A DNA stretch of 57,698 bases, from assembly GCF_008039615.1 (NCBI RefSeq), contig NZ_VDUZ01000054.1, positions 1 through 57,698 on the forward strand. The letters are read 5' to 3'. Position 1 is the stretch's first letter. Each line of letters opens with the position of its first letter. This DNA comes from Vineibacter terrae. GTDB taxonomy: Bacteria; Pseudomonadota; Alphaproteobacteria; Reyranellales; Reyranellaceae. The notes below the pieces were generated by a model, which saw only the letters and a list, made by a program, of their open reading frames with translations, had not been told where the DNA came from and did not search any database. Both the position numbers and the translations under genes were made by a program. Below are positions 31,158-39,402 of this stretch, piece by piece.

Positions 31158-31961
31158 TCACTCGGCCGCCTGGCGCGGCGCGGCAGCGGCCTTGAGCAGG
31201 CAATCGTCGCTCCAGGCGTCGAGCGGCTTGAAATCGCGGTGCGCGATATGGGCCGGACGCTTGAAGCGGCGGATCGCGTTGCTGACGGCGTTGTAGGTCA
31301 CATAGATGATCTGGCGGTCCCACGGCGACATGTTGGGCGGGCTGCCATGCACCAGCGTACCGTGGAAGAAGATCGCCGAGCCCGGGCCGCCCTTGGGCGC
31401 CACGATGCCGCCCTGCGCCACCAGCTTGGCGATGGTGTCGTTGTCGATCACCCAGAGCGGGTAGGACGTCGTGGTGAGGTCGTGGCTGGCGTCGATGGCG
31501 CCCTTCTTGTGCGAGCGCGGGATGAACCACAGCGGACCGTTGAACTCGTTCACCTCGTCGATAAACACCGCCAGGTTCATGGCGCGCGCCTGCGGCATGT
31601 CGTCATCGGCCTTCCAGGTGCCGTAGTCCTGGTGCCACTGCCAGACGTCGCCGTCGAACGCCGCCTTGCCGTTGATCTTGAACTGGTGGATGTAGGTGCG
31701 GTCGCCCAGCAGCTGCTCGGCCGGCTCGATGAAGCGCGGGTGATGCACCAGCGCCTCGAACACGGGGTTGTAGGTGTGCACGGCGAAGGCCGTGCGCACC
31801 ACGTCGCCGGTCTTCTCGCGCACGTTCTCCGGCCGGTGCTGGGCGAAGATGCCCGGCACCTCGCCCTTCATGATCGCGATCTCGTTGGCCGAAAAGTAGT
31901 TCGGGAAGAAGAGGTAGCCTTCCTCGTCGAACTGCCGCAGCTGCTGCTCGGTGAGCTTCAT
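31158..31961 (-). CDS. phytanoyl-CoA dioxygenase family, ectoine hydroxylase-like
   Basis: 267 residues, Fe(II)/2-oxoglutarate dioxygenase. Facial triad: His110 and Asp112 in QWHQDYGTW, His205 in LVHGSPPN; Arg216 would bind 2-oxoglutarate. The block WHQDYGTWKADDDMPQARA resembles the EctD signature more than generic PhyH proteins, but EctD is about 300 residues and no ectABC is nearby, so the true substrate is uncertain. AGGAGG precedes the ATG. Follows a GntR gene by 21 bp, its likely regulator. Confidence 0.88.
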   Translation of the reverse strand: MKLTEQQLRQFDEEGYLFFPNYFSANEIAIMKGEVPGIFAQHRPENVREKTGDVVRTAFAVHTYNPVFEALVHHPRFIEPAEQLLGDRTYIHQFKINGKAAFDGDVWQWHQDYGTWKADDDMPQARAMNLAVFIDEVNEFNGPLWFIPRSHKKGAIDASHDLTTTSYPLWVIDNDTIAKLVAQGGIVAPKGGPGSAIFFHGTLVHGSPPNMSPWDRQIIYVTYNAVSNAIRRFKRPAHIAHRDFKPLDAWSDDCLLKAAAAPRQAAE

Positions 31962-31982
31962 GGGGTTTCCTCCTGTCAGTCG

Positions 31983-32666
31983 TCACCCGGCTGCCAGCCG
32001 GGAATCGGATCCGCCGTCGCGCTCCAGCGAGGCGGCGAGCCGCGCCGCGGCGTCTTCGGCATGGGCCCGCACCAGCGCCTCGGCGCGCGCGCCGTCGCGC
32101 GCCACCAGCGCCTGCAGGATCGCCTCGTGCTCGCGCCAGACGGTCTCGTAGGAGCCGCGATCGCGCAGCACCGCGCCCATGATGCGCCGCAGGTGCCGCC
32201 AGTGGGATGCCGCCGTCTGAGCGAACAGCGGATTGCCCGACGCCTCGTAGATGAAGAGGTGGAAATCGACATCGGCCGCGATCAGGCGCGCGGTATCGCC
32301 CGACGCCACGGCCGCCCGCCCAGCCTCCAGCAGCGCCTGCCCGCGCGCCGCCAGGGTGCCCTCCATGCGCACCGCCGCAGCCCGGGCGGCGGCGCCGTCC
32401 AGGGCGGCACGGATCTCGTAGAGATGGCGCACATGGTCGGGGTCGAGCGGTGCCACCATCACACCCTTGCGGCCGGCATCGACGATGAAGCCCTGCCGCT
32501 TCAGCAGCATCAGGGCCTGCAGCACCGGCTGGCGCGAGACGCCGAACATCGCCGCCAGGCCCTCCTGGGTGACCCGCTCGCCCGGCGCCAGCCGGCCGGC
32601 GCAGATCGACTCGAGCAGCGCGTCATGCACGCGCTCGGCGAGGTCGGGCTGCAGCACCAGTTGCAT
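31983..32666 (-). CDS. GntR family (FadR/FCD subfamily) transcriptional regulator
   Basis: 227 residues. The N-terminal winged helix (RLAPGERVTQEGLAAMFGVSRQPVLQALMLL) ends at about 75. The C-terminal helical FCD domain has the metal-binding pattern with His in DVDFHLFIYEASGN and SHWRHLRRIM. Such proteins repress catabolic operons and respond to organic acids. First gene of a two-gene operon with the dioxygenase; its operator candidate is directly upstream. Confidence 0.9.
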   Translation of the reverse strand: MQLVLQPDLAERVHDALLESICAGRLAPGERVTQEGLAAMFGVSRQPVLQALMLLKRQGFIVDAGRKGVMVAPLDPDHVRHLYEIRAALDGAAARAAAVRMEGTLAARGQALLEAGRAAVASGDTARLIAADVDFHLFIYEASGNPLFAQTAASHWRHLRRIMGAVLRDRGSYETVWREHEAILQALVARDGARAEALVRAHAEDAAARLAASLERDGGSDSRLAAG

Positions 32667-32683
32667 CCCAGGCCGCTCCTGTG

Positions 32684-32727
32684 TTCCGTATTCCGTATAC
32701 AGAACTTCAAAGACGGCGAATTGTCAA
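32684..32727 (-). promoter_or_regulatory. GntR promoter and operator
   Basis: Minus-strand TTGACA (complement of 32722-32727) is followed downstream by the palindrome TTCCGTATACAGAA (32691-32704, symmetrical as TTC-N-GTATAC-N-GAA), plus a second half-site TTCCGTA (32684-32690). GTATAC-centred palindromes are usual for FCD-type GntR proteins. AGGAG is placed 9 bases before the ATG. Confidence 0.6.
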
Positions 32728-32743
32728 TGGCTTGCTGCGGCGG

Positions 32744-33796
32744 TCACAGCCGTCCCAGCGCCTGCAGCCGCGCGATGCGGTCCTCGGTGGCGGGATGGGT
32801 CGCCATCAGGGCCGACGCCTTGCTGCCGAACTGGCGCAGCGGATTGACGATGAACAGGTGCTGGGTCGCGCGGCTGGCGCCGGCAAAGGGCTGCGCTGCC
32901 GCGGTGAGCTTCTGCAGCGCCGAGATCAGCCCGGCGGCATTGCGCGTGAACTGCACGGCCGTGGCGTCGGCGAGGTACTCGCGCTGCCGCGACACCGCGA
33001 ACTGCACCAGCTTGGCCGCCAGCGGCGCCACCACCGCGGCCACCACCAGCACCACCATCAGGATCAGCGCCAAGCCACCACCACCAGCGCCGCCACTGCC
33101 ACTGCCACCGCGGTCACGGCTGCTCGACCGGCCCGGGCCCCATTTCATGACCCGCAGGATCATGTCGCTGACCAGCGCCACCAGCCCGACCGTGACCCCG
33201 ACCACGGTCATGTAGCGGGTGTCGAGGTTGGCGATGTGGCCCATCTCATGGCCGATCACGCCCTGCAATTCCTCGCGGTTGAGCCCGTTCAGCAGGCCGC
33301 GCGTGACCCCGATGGCGGCATTGCCGGACGTGGTCCCGGTGGCGAAGGCATTCATCGCCGCGTCCTCGATCACGAACACGCGCGGCATCTTCTGCCCGGC
33401 CGCGATCGCCATCTCCTCGACGACGTTCACGAGCTGCGGCTCGTCGGCCTTGGCCACCTCGTGGCCGCCGGTCATGGCCAGCACCATGCGCCCGCCCCAG
33501 GCCAGGGAAATGGCGCTCCAGCCGATCGAGACGGCGCCGATCGCCAGCGCCGTCAGCACGCCGCCGATGCTGAAGGCGCCGTTGCCCGGGCGGGACGGCA
33601 ACCTGCCGTCCGCTTCCATGAACCACCCCAGCAGGTAGCCCAGCCCGGCGGCGATCAGGGTCAGCACCACCAACAGCACCAGCGTGCGCCGGCGGTTGGC
33701 GCGCTGGGCGGCGAAGAAGTCGGTCGCGCCAACCCTGACGCCGGCGGACGGACCGAGCCATCGGGGCCGGGGCGCGGCAGGCCGCGGATCGGCCAT
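32744..33796 (-). CDS. M48 family (HtpX-like) membrane zinc metalloprotease
   Basis: 350 residues. Zinc motif HEMGH (183-187), third ligand Glu in QREYLADATA (about 268-277), and membrane segments near 37-58, 78-100 and 190-225. M48 proteases degrade damaged membrane proteins. This form has a longer N-terminal tail than E. coli HtpX (293). A Gly/Ser-rich low-complexity stretch (RSSSRDRGGSGSGGAGGGG) sits between membrane segments. It lies 7 bp after a lemA-type gene, a pairing that recurs in many bacteria. Confidence 0.92.
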   Translation of the reverse strand: MADPRPAAPRPRWLGPSAGVRVGATDFFAAQRANRRRTLVLLVVLTLIAAGLGYLLGWFMEADGRLPSRPGNGAFSIGGVLTALAIGAVSIGWSAISLAWGGRMVLAMTGGHEVAKADEPQLVNVVEEMAIAAGQKMPRVFVIEDAAMNAFATGTTSGNAAIGVTRGLLNGLNREELQGVIGHEMGHIANLDTRYMTVVGVTVGLVALVSDMILRVMKWGPGRSSSRDRGGSGSGGAGGGGLALILMVVLVVAAVVAPLAAKLVQFAVSRQREYLADATAVQFTRNAAGLISALQKLTAAAQPFAGASRATQHLFIVNPLRQFGSKASALMATHPATEDRIARLQALGRL

Positions 33797-33803
33797 GCCG
33801 GCC

Positions 33804-34361
33804 TCAGCGCAGCTTCACTTGCGGGACCGCCTTCTCGGTCTCGGGCACATTGAAGAACTGTCCGATGGTGAAGCCGAAGCTGCCGGCGATCAGGTTGCCG
33901 GGGAACGACTGGATGGCGTTGTTCAGCGCCATGACGCTGTCGTTGTAGAACTGGCGGGCGAAGGAGATCTTGTTCTCGGTCGCGGTCAGCTCTTCCTGGA
34001 GCTGCATGACGTTGTCGTTGGCCTTCAGCGTCGGATAGTTCTCCATCAGCATGAACAGCCTGCCCGTGGCCTCGCTCAACGCCCCCTCGGCGGCGCTGGC
34101 CTCGGCCGGACCGTTGGCGGCAACGGCCCGGTTGCGCGCCTCGATGACGGCTTTCAGCGTCTCCTGCTCGTAGGCCATCGCATCCTTCACCACCTGCACC
34201 AGGTTGGGGATGAGGTCATGGCGGCGCTTGAGCTGGACGTCGATCTGGCTCCAGGCGTTCTGCATCTGGTTCCGGCGCGACACCATCCCGTTGTAGGCGG
34301 CGATCGCCCACAGGATGACCAGAACGACGACTCCCAGGACGATCCAACCACCCATGCCCAT
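33804..34361 (-). CDS. LemA family membrane protein
   Basis: 185 residues. One N-terminal membrane helix (IVLGVVVLVILWAIAAYN), then the LemA helical bundle with SRRNQMQNAWSQIDVQLKRR and DLIPNLV. The start at 34361 is chosen because GAGGTG lies six bases upstream; ATG 34355 is an alternative. LemA is probably a scaffold or substrate adaptor for the M48 protease encoded 7 bp downstream. Confidence 0.92.
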   Translation of the reverse strand: MGMGGWIVLGVVVLVILWAIAAYNGMVSRRNQMQNAWSQIDVQLKRRHDLIPNLVQVVKDAMAYEQETLKAVIEARNRAVAANGPAEASAAEGALSEATGRLFMLMENYPTLKANDNVMQLQEELTATENKISFARQFYNDSVMALNNAIQSFPGNLIAGSFGFTIGQFFNVPETEKAVPQVKLR

Positions 34362-34537
34362 AGCGCACCTCGACTTCCCAACACCAGCAAGTGAGCCAAC
34401 ACCCAATTCTATGCCACCGCGATCGGCAACGGAACGTGAAAGCGCTTGGCCGCAAAGCGAAAAAAGAGTATCCATTCATGCAAAGAGAAAAGCGTTTATT
34501 TCCAAAGTTTTAGACTGTCATGATCCAGGGTAAACCG

Positions 34538-34900
34538 ATGAAAAAGACAATTTGCGCAATGCTTTCGACACTGGTCCTGTCAGCATGCGCCAACCCGCAG
34601 GGCACCGCGACACTGTCCGACGTCAACCCGCAGAGCGGAATACTGCCGGGCATTCCCTACACCGCTCCGGCCTCGACGGCACCCGCCGCCCCCCTGCAGC
34701 AGTACACCTACGTCTTTCCCGACACCAACAACGCCTGCGCCCCGGCGCCGCAGCGTTTCGTGGCGGCTTCGGGCGACGTGACCTTCCGGGTGAAGAACTG
34801 CGCCAAGGACGAGTACGACTATCTGCCCGAGTCGCACCGCGACCGCATCGATGCGCTGGTGGCGCAGTGCCGCGCCCGGTGCACCACGGCGAGCAACTGA
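34538..34900 (+). CDS. small putative lipoprotein
   Basis: 120 residues, uncharacterised. A signal peptide ends in the lipobox LSAC (Cys17), so it is probably lipid-anchored. The mature part is Ala/Pro-rich to about residue 60, then a compact domain with several cysteines (ACAPA, NCAKD, CRARC) that could pair. ATG 34538 has AGGG nine bases upstream; the ATG at 34520 is less likely. Divergent from lemA across an AT-rich 176-bp gap. Confidence 0.72.
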   Translation: MKKTICAMLSTLVLSACANPQGTATLSDVNPQSGILPGIPYTAPASTAPAAPLQQYTYVFPDTNNACAPAPQRFVAASGDVTFRVKNCAKDEYDYLPESHRDRIDALVAQCRARCTTASN

Positions 34901-35213
34901 CGGCGGCCTTCCGAGCAGCAGCCGGGGCGACGGATCTGCGGCTGCGCATGATCGCGGGGAAAGCGCGCAGCCGATTGTCGTAGCCGGCCCTTCGTGACCG
35001 ACCGCAGCCAATGGGCGACCGGGCGTGAAGGTGTGTCGTTGAAGCGGCCGCGGCAGCCGGCCTGGAGGCGGTCGCAGCGGCGCCTCGCGCGCCGCCGCTT
35101 TGCAGTCTTGAACAAGCGAGACTGCAGTCCCGGGCAAGAGGGCGAGCCGGGTTTTGACTATACGTCAACCGGCCCCATCGGCCTTGCGGCAACAACACTC
35201 GGGAGGAAGCCAA
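34901..35213. other. intergenic 313 bp upstream of the cupin gene
   Basis: No gene is supported. It holds a hairpin with 8-bp arms TGCAGTCT (35101-35108) / AGACTGCA (35119-35126) and, closer to the cupin gene, a palindrome TTGACTATACGTCAA (35154-35168). Confidence 0.6.
35154..35168. promoter_or_regulatory. operator candidate upstream of the cupin gene
   Basis: TTGACTATACGTCAA: perfect 5-bp arms TTGAC / GTCAA around TATAC. Located 45 bases before the ATG; the form suits a dimeric regulator of the GntR or WRKY-like palindrome type. No regulator is encoded directly upstream; AraC (35827) is downstream. Confidence 0.4.
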
Positions 35214-35687
35214 ATGTCGGGGAATACCGCCGACCGTGACCGCCAGCGCAACGCGCAACTGCAGGACATCTACATCCACACCTCGCAACAGCCCTGGCTG
35301 CAGTTCTCGCCGGGCATCGAGTTCAAGGTGCTGCGCGCGACCCAGGAGACGGGCCATTGGACCGTCATGTTCAAATGCGCCAAGGGCTCGAGCTTCGCTC
35401 GCCACGAGCATCTCGGCGCCGGCGAATACTACCTGATCTCGGGCAAGCTGGAGATCCGCGGCGGAGTCGAGAAAGGCGGCATCACCGCCTTCCCGGGCGA
35501 CTACGGCTACGAGCCGAACAGCATCATCCACGACCAGACCGAGTTCCCCGAGGAGAGCGTCCTCTACTTCACCAACCATGGGCCGATCCGCTTCATCGAC
35601 GACAACGACAACACCCTGATGGTCCTGGACTGGCAGGGCGTCCTGAAGATGGAGGCGCAGGCACGCAGCGCGCTGGGCGAGCGCTGA
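35214..35687 (+). CDS. cupin-domain dioxygenase-like protein
   Basis: 157 residues, a single cupin barrel. Metal ligands fit His64, His66 (RHEHLG), Glu71 (GEYYLISG) and His106 (SIIHDQTEF). The pattern HEHLGxGExYxLxG resembles the 2,4'-dihydroxyacetophenone dioxygenase and acetylacetone dioxygenase group. GGGAGGAAGC precedes ATG 35214. The substrate is not determined; a carbon-carbon-cleaving dioxygenase or a sugar-binding cupin are both possible. Confidence 0.82.
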   Translation: MSGNTADRDRQRNAQLQDIYIHTSQQPWLQFSPGIEFKVLRATQETGHWTVMFKCAKGSSFARHEHLGAGEYYLISGKLEIRGGVEKGGITAFPGDYGYEPNSIIHDQTEFPEESVLYFTNHGPIRFIDDNDNTLMVLDWQGVLKMEAQARSALGER

Positions 35688-35826
35688 CGCGCCGGACAGG
35701 CTCGCCGGCCTGCCGTCGTCCTGGACGACGAGGGCGGCAGCAGGCCGGCGCCACTGCTATCCTTCGGCCGTCGCCCGCGATATGGTCTCGTCTCACTGCG
35801 CGAGAAGATCCTGTCCGGAGGACCCG

Positions 35827-36804
35827 ATGGCTATGCTGGGCCGAGCGGAGCAGTGGTCGACCGACCAGGTATCGCTCGATGCCAGGACCGACACCTGGCG
35901 CCACGTCGTCGCTGCAAACTACCGGCAATGGGAGCTGCCGCGCGGGCTCGCCCGCGATTTCGCGGCGTGGCTGCGCTACCGCGAGCTTGGCGGGCTGCGC
36001 CTTGTCGAGTGCCTGTGCGGCCCCTGCAGCGGCCATCGGCTCGCCCGCGAGCTGAGCCGCGACCCCGAGCCGTTCCTCGCGATCCAGGTCGTTCGTGACG
36101 GCGCTGAGCGGCTGCGGGTGGGCGAGGAAACAGTGCAGGCCGCCGCCGGCGACCTGCTGATCTGGAGCAGCCTGAAGGCGACGGAGTTCGAGATCCCCGA
36201 GCGCCTGCACAAGGCCACCATCATGATCCCGCTTGCCGCTGCCGCCGACTGGCTGCCCGCCGGAAAGGCGTTCGACGGCTGCGTGCTGCCGGCCCGCAGC
36301 GGTATTGCCGCCGTGCTCACGGCTCACGTCGACGCGCTGGTCGCGCAGATCGACTCGTTCGACGAGGCTGACGGCCTGGCGGCGCGGCGTGCCACCATCG
36401 AGCTGCTGGGCGCCGCGGTGGCACGGCGGATGGGCTGCACGCCGATGCCGCTGGCCCAGCTGCATCTGCGCCGGGCGCAGGACTACATCATGAAGCATTT
36501 GCGCGATCCGGCGTTGACCCTGAAGCAGATCGCGCGCGCCAACGGCATGTCGGTACGCTATCTCCATCTGCTCTTTGCCCAGGCGACGCGGCAGGGAGTC
36601 TCGTCGTGGATCCGGGAGCAACGGCTGCAGCGCTGCCGCGATGCGCTCGCCGACGGCGTGCTCGACGGCCCGCTGATCACCGAGATCGCCTTCAGCTGGG
36701 GCTTCAACGACGCAGCCCATTTCAGCCGGCGCTTCAAGCGGCGCTTCGGCCAAAGCCCGTCCGCCTTCCGCGCCGCTGCCGGCCGGACGGGCGACGCCGG
36801 CTGA
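35827..36804 (+). CDS. AraC family transcriptional regulator
   Basis: 325 residues. The N-terminal cupin-like sensing domain (about 20-190) resembles the AraC-binding-like domain of PobR/FeaR-type regulators. The C-terminal double helix-turn-helix (about 215-315) includes LKQIARANGMSVRYLHLLF and the AraC signature ITEIAFSWGFNDAAHFSRRFK. GGAGGAC places the start at 35827 rather than 35782. It lies between the cupin and D-aminopeptidase genes on the same strand and probably activates one or both. Confidence 0.92.
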   Translation: MAMLGRAEQWSTDQVSLDARTDTWRHVVAANYRQWELPRGLARDFAAWLRYRELGGLRLVECLCGPCSGHRLARELSRDPEPFLAIQVVRDGAERLRVGEETVQAAAGDLLIWSSLKATEFEIPERLHKATIMIPLAAAADWLPAGKAFDGCVLPARSGIAAVLTAHVDALVAQIDSFDEADGLAARRATIELLGAAVARRMGCTPMPLAQLHLRRAQDYIMKHLRDPALTLKQIARANGMSVRYLHLLFAQATRQGVSSWIREQRLQRCRDALADGVLDGPLITEIAFSWGFNDAAHFSRRFKRRFGQSPSAFRAAAGRTGDAG

Positions 36805-36891
36805 GAGCGACCGGCGCGGGCACGCAGGGGGTGGACGGCAGCCGTCGGGTCCGACACGGTTGCGCCTGCCCACATCCGCGAAAGGCCCGAC

Positions 36892-38511
36892 ATGCATGCC
36901 ATCGACCGCCTGAGCTTCGACCGCCGGGTCGATGCGCTTTTCGACCGCTTCACGCGCCCGGGATCGCCGGGCGCGGTGGTGGGCGTGATGCAGGACGGCG
37001 CGCTGCTGCTGAGCCGAGGCTACGGGCTGGCCAGCATCGAGCACGGGGTGCCGATCGCGCCGACGACGCGCTTGCGCATCGCGTCGGTCACCAAGCAGTT
37101 CACCGTCACCGCCGCATTGATGCTGGCAGAGGACGGGCTGCTGTCGCTCGACGAGCCGCCGCACACCTACCTGCCCGAGCTACCGCCGCTGCCGGTGACG
37201 CTCGACCAGATGATGCGCAACAGCAGCGGCCTGCCGGACTTCCTCGAGCTGCTGCGGCTGGGCGGGCACGGGCTCGACCGGCCGTGCCGCGCCGAGGACC
37301 TGATCGCCGCCATCGCGCGCAACCGCCATCTCAACTTCCCGCCCGGCAGCCGCTTCCTCTACAGCAACACCAATTTCCTGCTGCTGGGGCTGATCGTCGA
37401 GCGCCTTGCCGGCCGGAGGCTGCATGAGCTGATGGCGACGCGCATCTTCGCCCCGCTGGGCATGACGCGCACCCTGCTGCATCCGTCGCTCGACACGCCC
37501 GTGCCCGACCTCGCCACCGGCTACCTGCAGAACCCCGACGGCAGCGTGCGGCGTGCGCCGCATGCCTATCCGCAGGGTGGCGAAGGCGGGCTGATCTCGA
37601 CGGTCGAGGACCTGCTGATCTGGAGCCGGCATTTCGACCGCCCGGTGCTGCAGCCGATCGACCTGGCGCAGCGCCTGACGACGCCGGCGCCGCTTTCCAG
37701 CGGCGCCGCCAACGCCTATCTGCGCGGCCTCGAGCGCGGCCAGCTGCGCGGCCTGGCGACGATCGGGCATGGCGGCCTGTGGCCGGGCTTTCGCACCGAG
37801 TTCCTGCGCGTGCCGGATGCGCGCCTCACGGTCGTCGTCATCGCCAATCTCGGCAGCATCGATCCGCATCGCCTGGCGCGCGCCGTGGCGATCGAGGCGC
37901 TGCGCGACGCCAAAGCGCCGGCGCTGGCACCGGAACCGGCCGCAATCGCGGCCCCGGCCATCGAGGCGCTGGCCGGCACCTATGTCAACGAAGCCGAGCC
38001 GTCGCTGTTCGAGCTCGCCTGGCGCGACGGCGAGCCGACCGTGATCCAGAACGGCATGCCGTTCGCGCTGGCGCCGCGTGGCGACGGCTGGCTGGCGGCC
38101 GTCCGCGGCGCCTTCGAGTTCGCGCTGCGCCTGCCGGCGAGCGGCGACACGCTGGAAGTGGCGCTGGGCGCCGGCCGCGTGCTGCCGTTCCGCCGCCTGC
38201 CCTATCGCGACCCGCCGCCGGCCGACCTTGCCGGCCGCTATCATGCCGCGGATTGCGACGCGACCTGGACCATCGTGCCCGTCGACCGCAGCTTCGCGAT
38301 CAACGTCGCAGGGCCGCTGGTGACGGGAGGGCCGGCCTGGCCGGTGCGCGGCGTGACCTCGGACCTGATCGAGATCGAGGCGCCCAGCCCATGGCTGACC
38401 GTCACCCAGCTGGCCGGCATCGAGCGCGACGGGGCCGGCGCCATCACCAGCCTCGCCGTCTCCACCGGCCGCATCAAGCGGATGTTGTTCACCCGAGTCG
38501 CGCCAGGCTGA
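36892..38511 (+). CDS. D-aminopeptidase-like serine hydrolase (beta-lactamase / PBP fold)
   Basis: 539 residues. Active-site motifs: Ser65-x-x-Lys68 (SVTK), Tyr157-x-Asn159 (YSN), His293-Gly-Gly295 (HGG). The spacing and total length match Ochrobactrum D-aminopeptidase DAP (Ser62, Tyr153, His287, 520 residues), including two extra C-terminal beta domains (about 350-539). DAP frees N-terminal D-residues from peptides. No signal peptide is visible, so it is cytoplasmic. It is followed 14 bp later by a racemase-superfamily gene, so the pair may handle D-amino-acid derivatives. Confidence 0.88.
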   Translation: MHAIDRLSFDRRVDALFDRFTRPGSPGAVVGVMQDGALLLSRGYGLASIEHGVPIAPTTRLRIASVTKQFTVTAALMLAEDGLLSLDEPPHTYLPELPPLPVTLDQMMRNSSGLPDFLELLRLGGHGLDRPCRAEDLIAAIARNRHLNFPPGSRFLYSNTNFLLLGLIVERLAGRRLHELMATRIFAPLGMTRTLLHPSLDTPVPDLATGYLQNPDGSVRRAPHAYPQGGEGGLISTVEDLLIWSRHFDRPVLQPIDLAQRLTTPAPLSSGAANAYLRGLERGQLRGLATIGHGGLWPGFRTEFLRVPDARLTVVVIANLGSIDPHRLARAVAIEALRDAKAPALAPEPAAIAAPAIEALAGTYVNEAEPSLFELAWRDGEPTVIQNGMPFALAPRGDGWLAAVRGAFEFALRLPASGDTLEVALGAGRVLPFRRLPYRDPPPADLAGRYHAADCDATWTIVPVDRSFAINVAGPLVTGGPAWPVRGVTSDLIEIEAPSPWLTVTQLAGIERDGAGAITSLAVSTGRIKRMLFTRVAPG

Positions 38512-38525
38512 CGACGGAGATCCTC

Positions 38526-39392
38526 ATGGCCACGCCATCCCGCCGGTTCCGCTTCCTGCTGATCAATCCCTACAGCCTGGCGCCCGGCAGCACCTTCCGG
38601 ATGGGCGCCGCCGACGACGGCGCCAAGGAAGCGCGGCTGCCCAACTACGCGAATACCGCACCCTTCCTCGCCGATGTCGACTGGGACCTTCACCCCGGGG
38701 CCCCCGCGACGCACGGAAACTGGCCCGTCGAGACGAAGCAGGAGTTCCTGTCGGTGGGCGCCAACCGCCTGCCGCTGGTGCATGAGGCCTGCGCCAGCGG
38801 CCGCTACAACGCCATCGTGCTGCTGGGCGGCGGCGATCCCGGCTACATGGAGGCGCGCGAGATCGGCCGCAGCCACGGCATCGCCGTGACGTCGTGCGCC
38901 CACGCGCAGATGCATGTGGCGGGGCTGCTGGGCAACCGCTTCAGCATCATCGACGTCTCCGAGACGCACAACATGCAGATGTACCACCTGGTCGTTCAGT
39001 ATCAGATGACCGGCCGCTGCGCCTCGATCCGCAACATCAATTTCCCGCTGCCCAAGCCGCATCTGCCCGACGTGCAGCCGCTGGACGTCGAGCGCGACAA
39101 GGCGCAGCGCGGCGAGGCATCGCCGATGCTCGACGCGGCGGTGGCCGAAGCGATCGCGGCCATCGAGGACGACGGTGCCGACGTCATCCTGCTGGGCTGC
39201 TCCGCGGCCTACTGGATGCAGCCGCTGCTGCAGCAGCGCCTGCAGGCCATCGGCTGGGAGGCGCCGGTGCTGGAGGGCTATCGCTGCGCCATCGAGGTGG
39301 CCAAGTCCCTGGTCAGCCTGGGGATCGATGCCAGCGGGCTGGCCTTTCCCGGCGAGCGTCCCGCCAGGTGGCGGCGCAAGAAAGTGTTCTGA
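38526..39392 (+). CDS. Asp/Glu/hydantoin racemase superfamily protein, first Cys missing
   Basis: 288 residues. The C-terminal catalytic Cys is present (Cys225, LLGCSAAYW). The N-terminal site, where hydantoin and Asp/Glu racemases have Cys before GDPG, reads LLGGGDPGY (about 99-107), Gly instead of Cys. Arylmalonate decarboxylase also keeps only the second Cys and has Gly at the first position, so a decarboxylase, isomerase or lyase is more likely than a racemase. Another Cys (124, VTSC) lies nearby but off-register. GGAG precedes the ATG; 14 bp after the D-aminopeptidase-like gene. Confidence 0.85.
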   Translation: MATPSRRFRFLLINPYSLAPGSTFRMGAADDGAKEARLPNYANTAPFLADVDWDLHPGAPATHGNWPVETKQEFLSVGANRLPLVHEACASGRYNAIVLLGGGDPGYMEAREIGRSHGIAVTSCAHAQMHVAGLLGNRFSIIDVSETHNMQMYHLVVQYQMTGRCASIRNINFPLPKPHLPDVQPLDVERDKAQRGEASPMLDAAVAEAIAAIEDDGADVILLGCSAAYWMQPLLQQRLQAIGWEAPVLEGYRCAIEVAKSLVSLGIDASGLAFPGERPARWRRKKVF

Positions 39393-39402
39393 TCGCGTGG
39401 CG

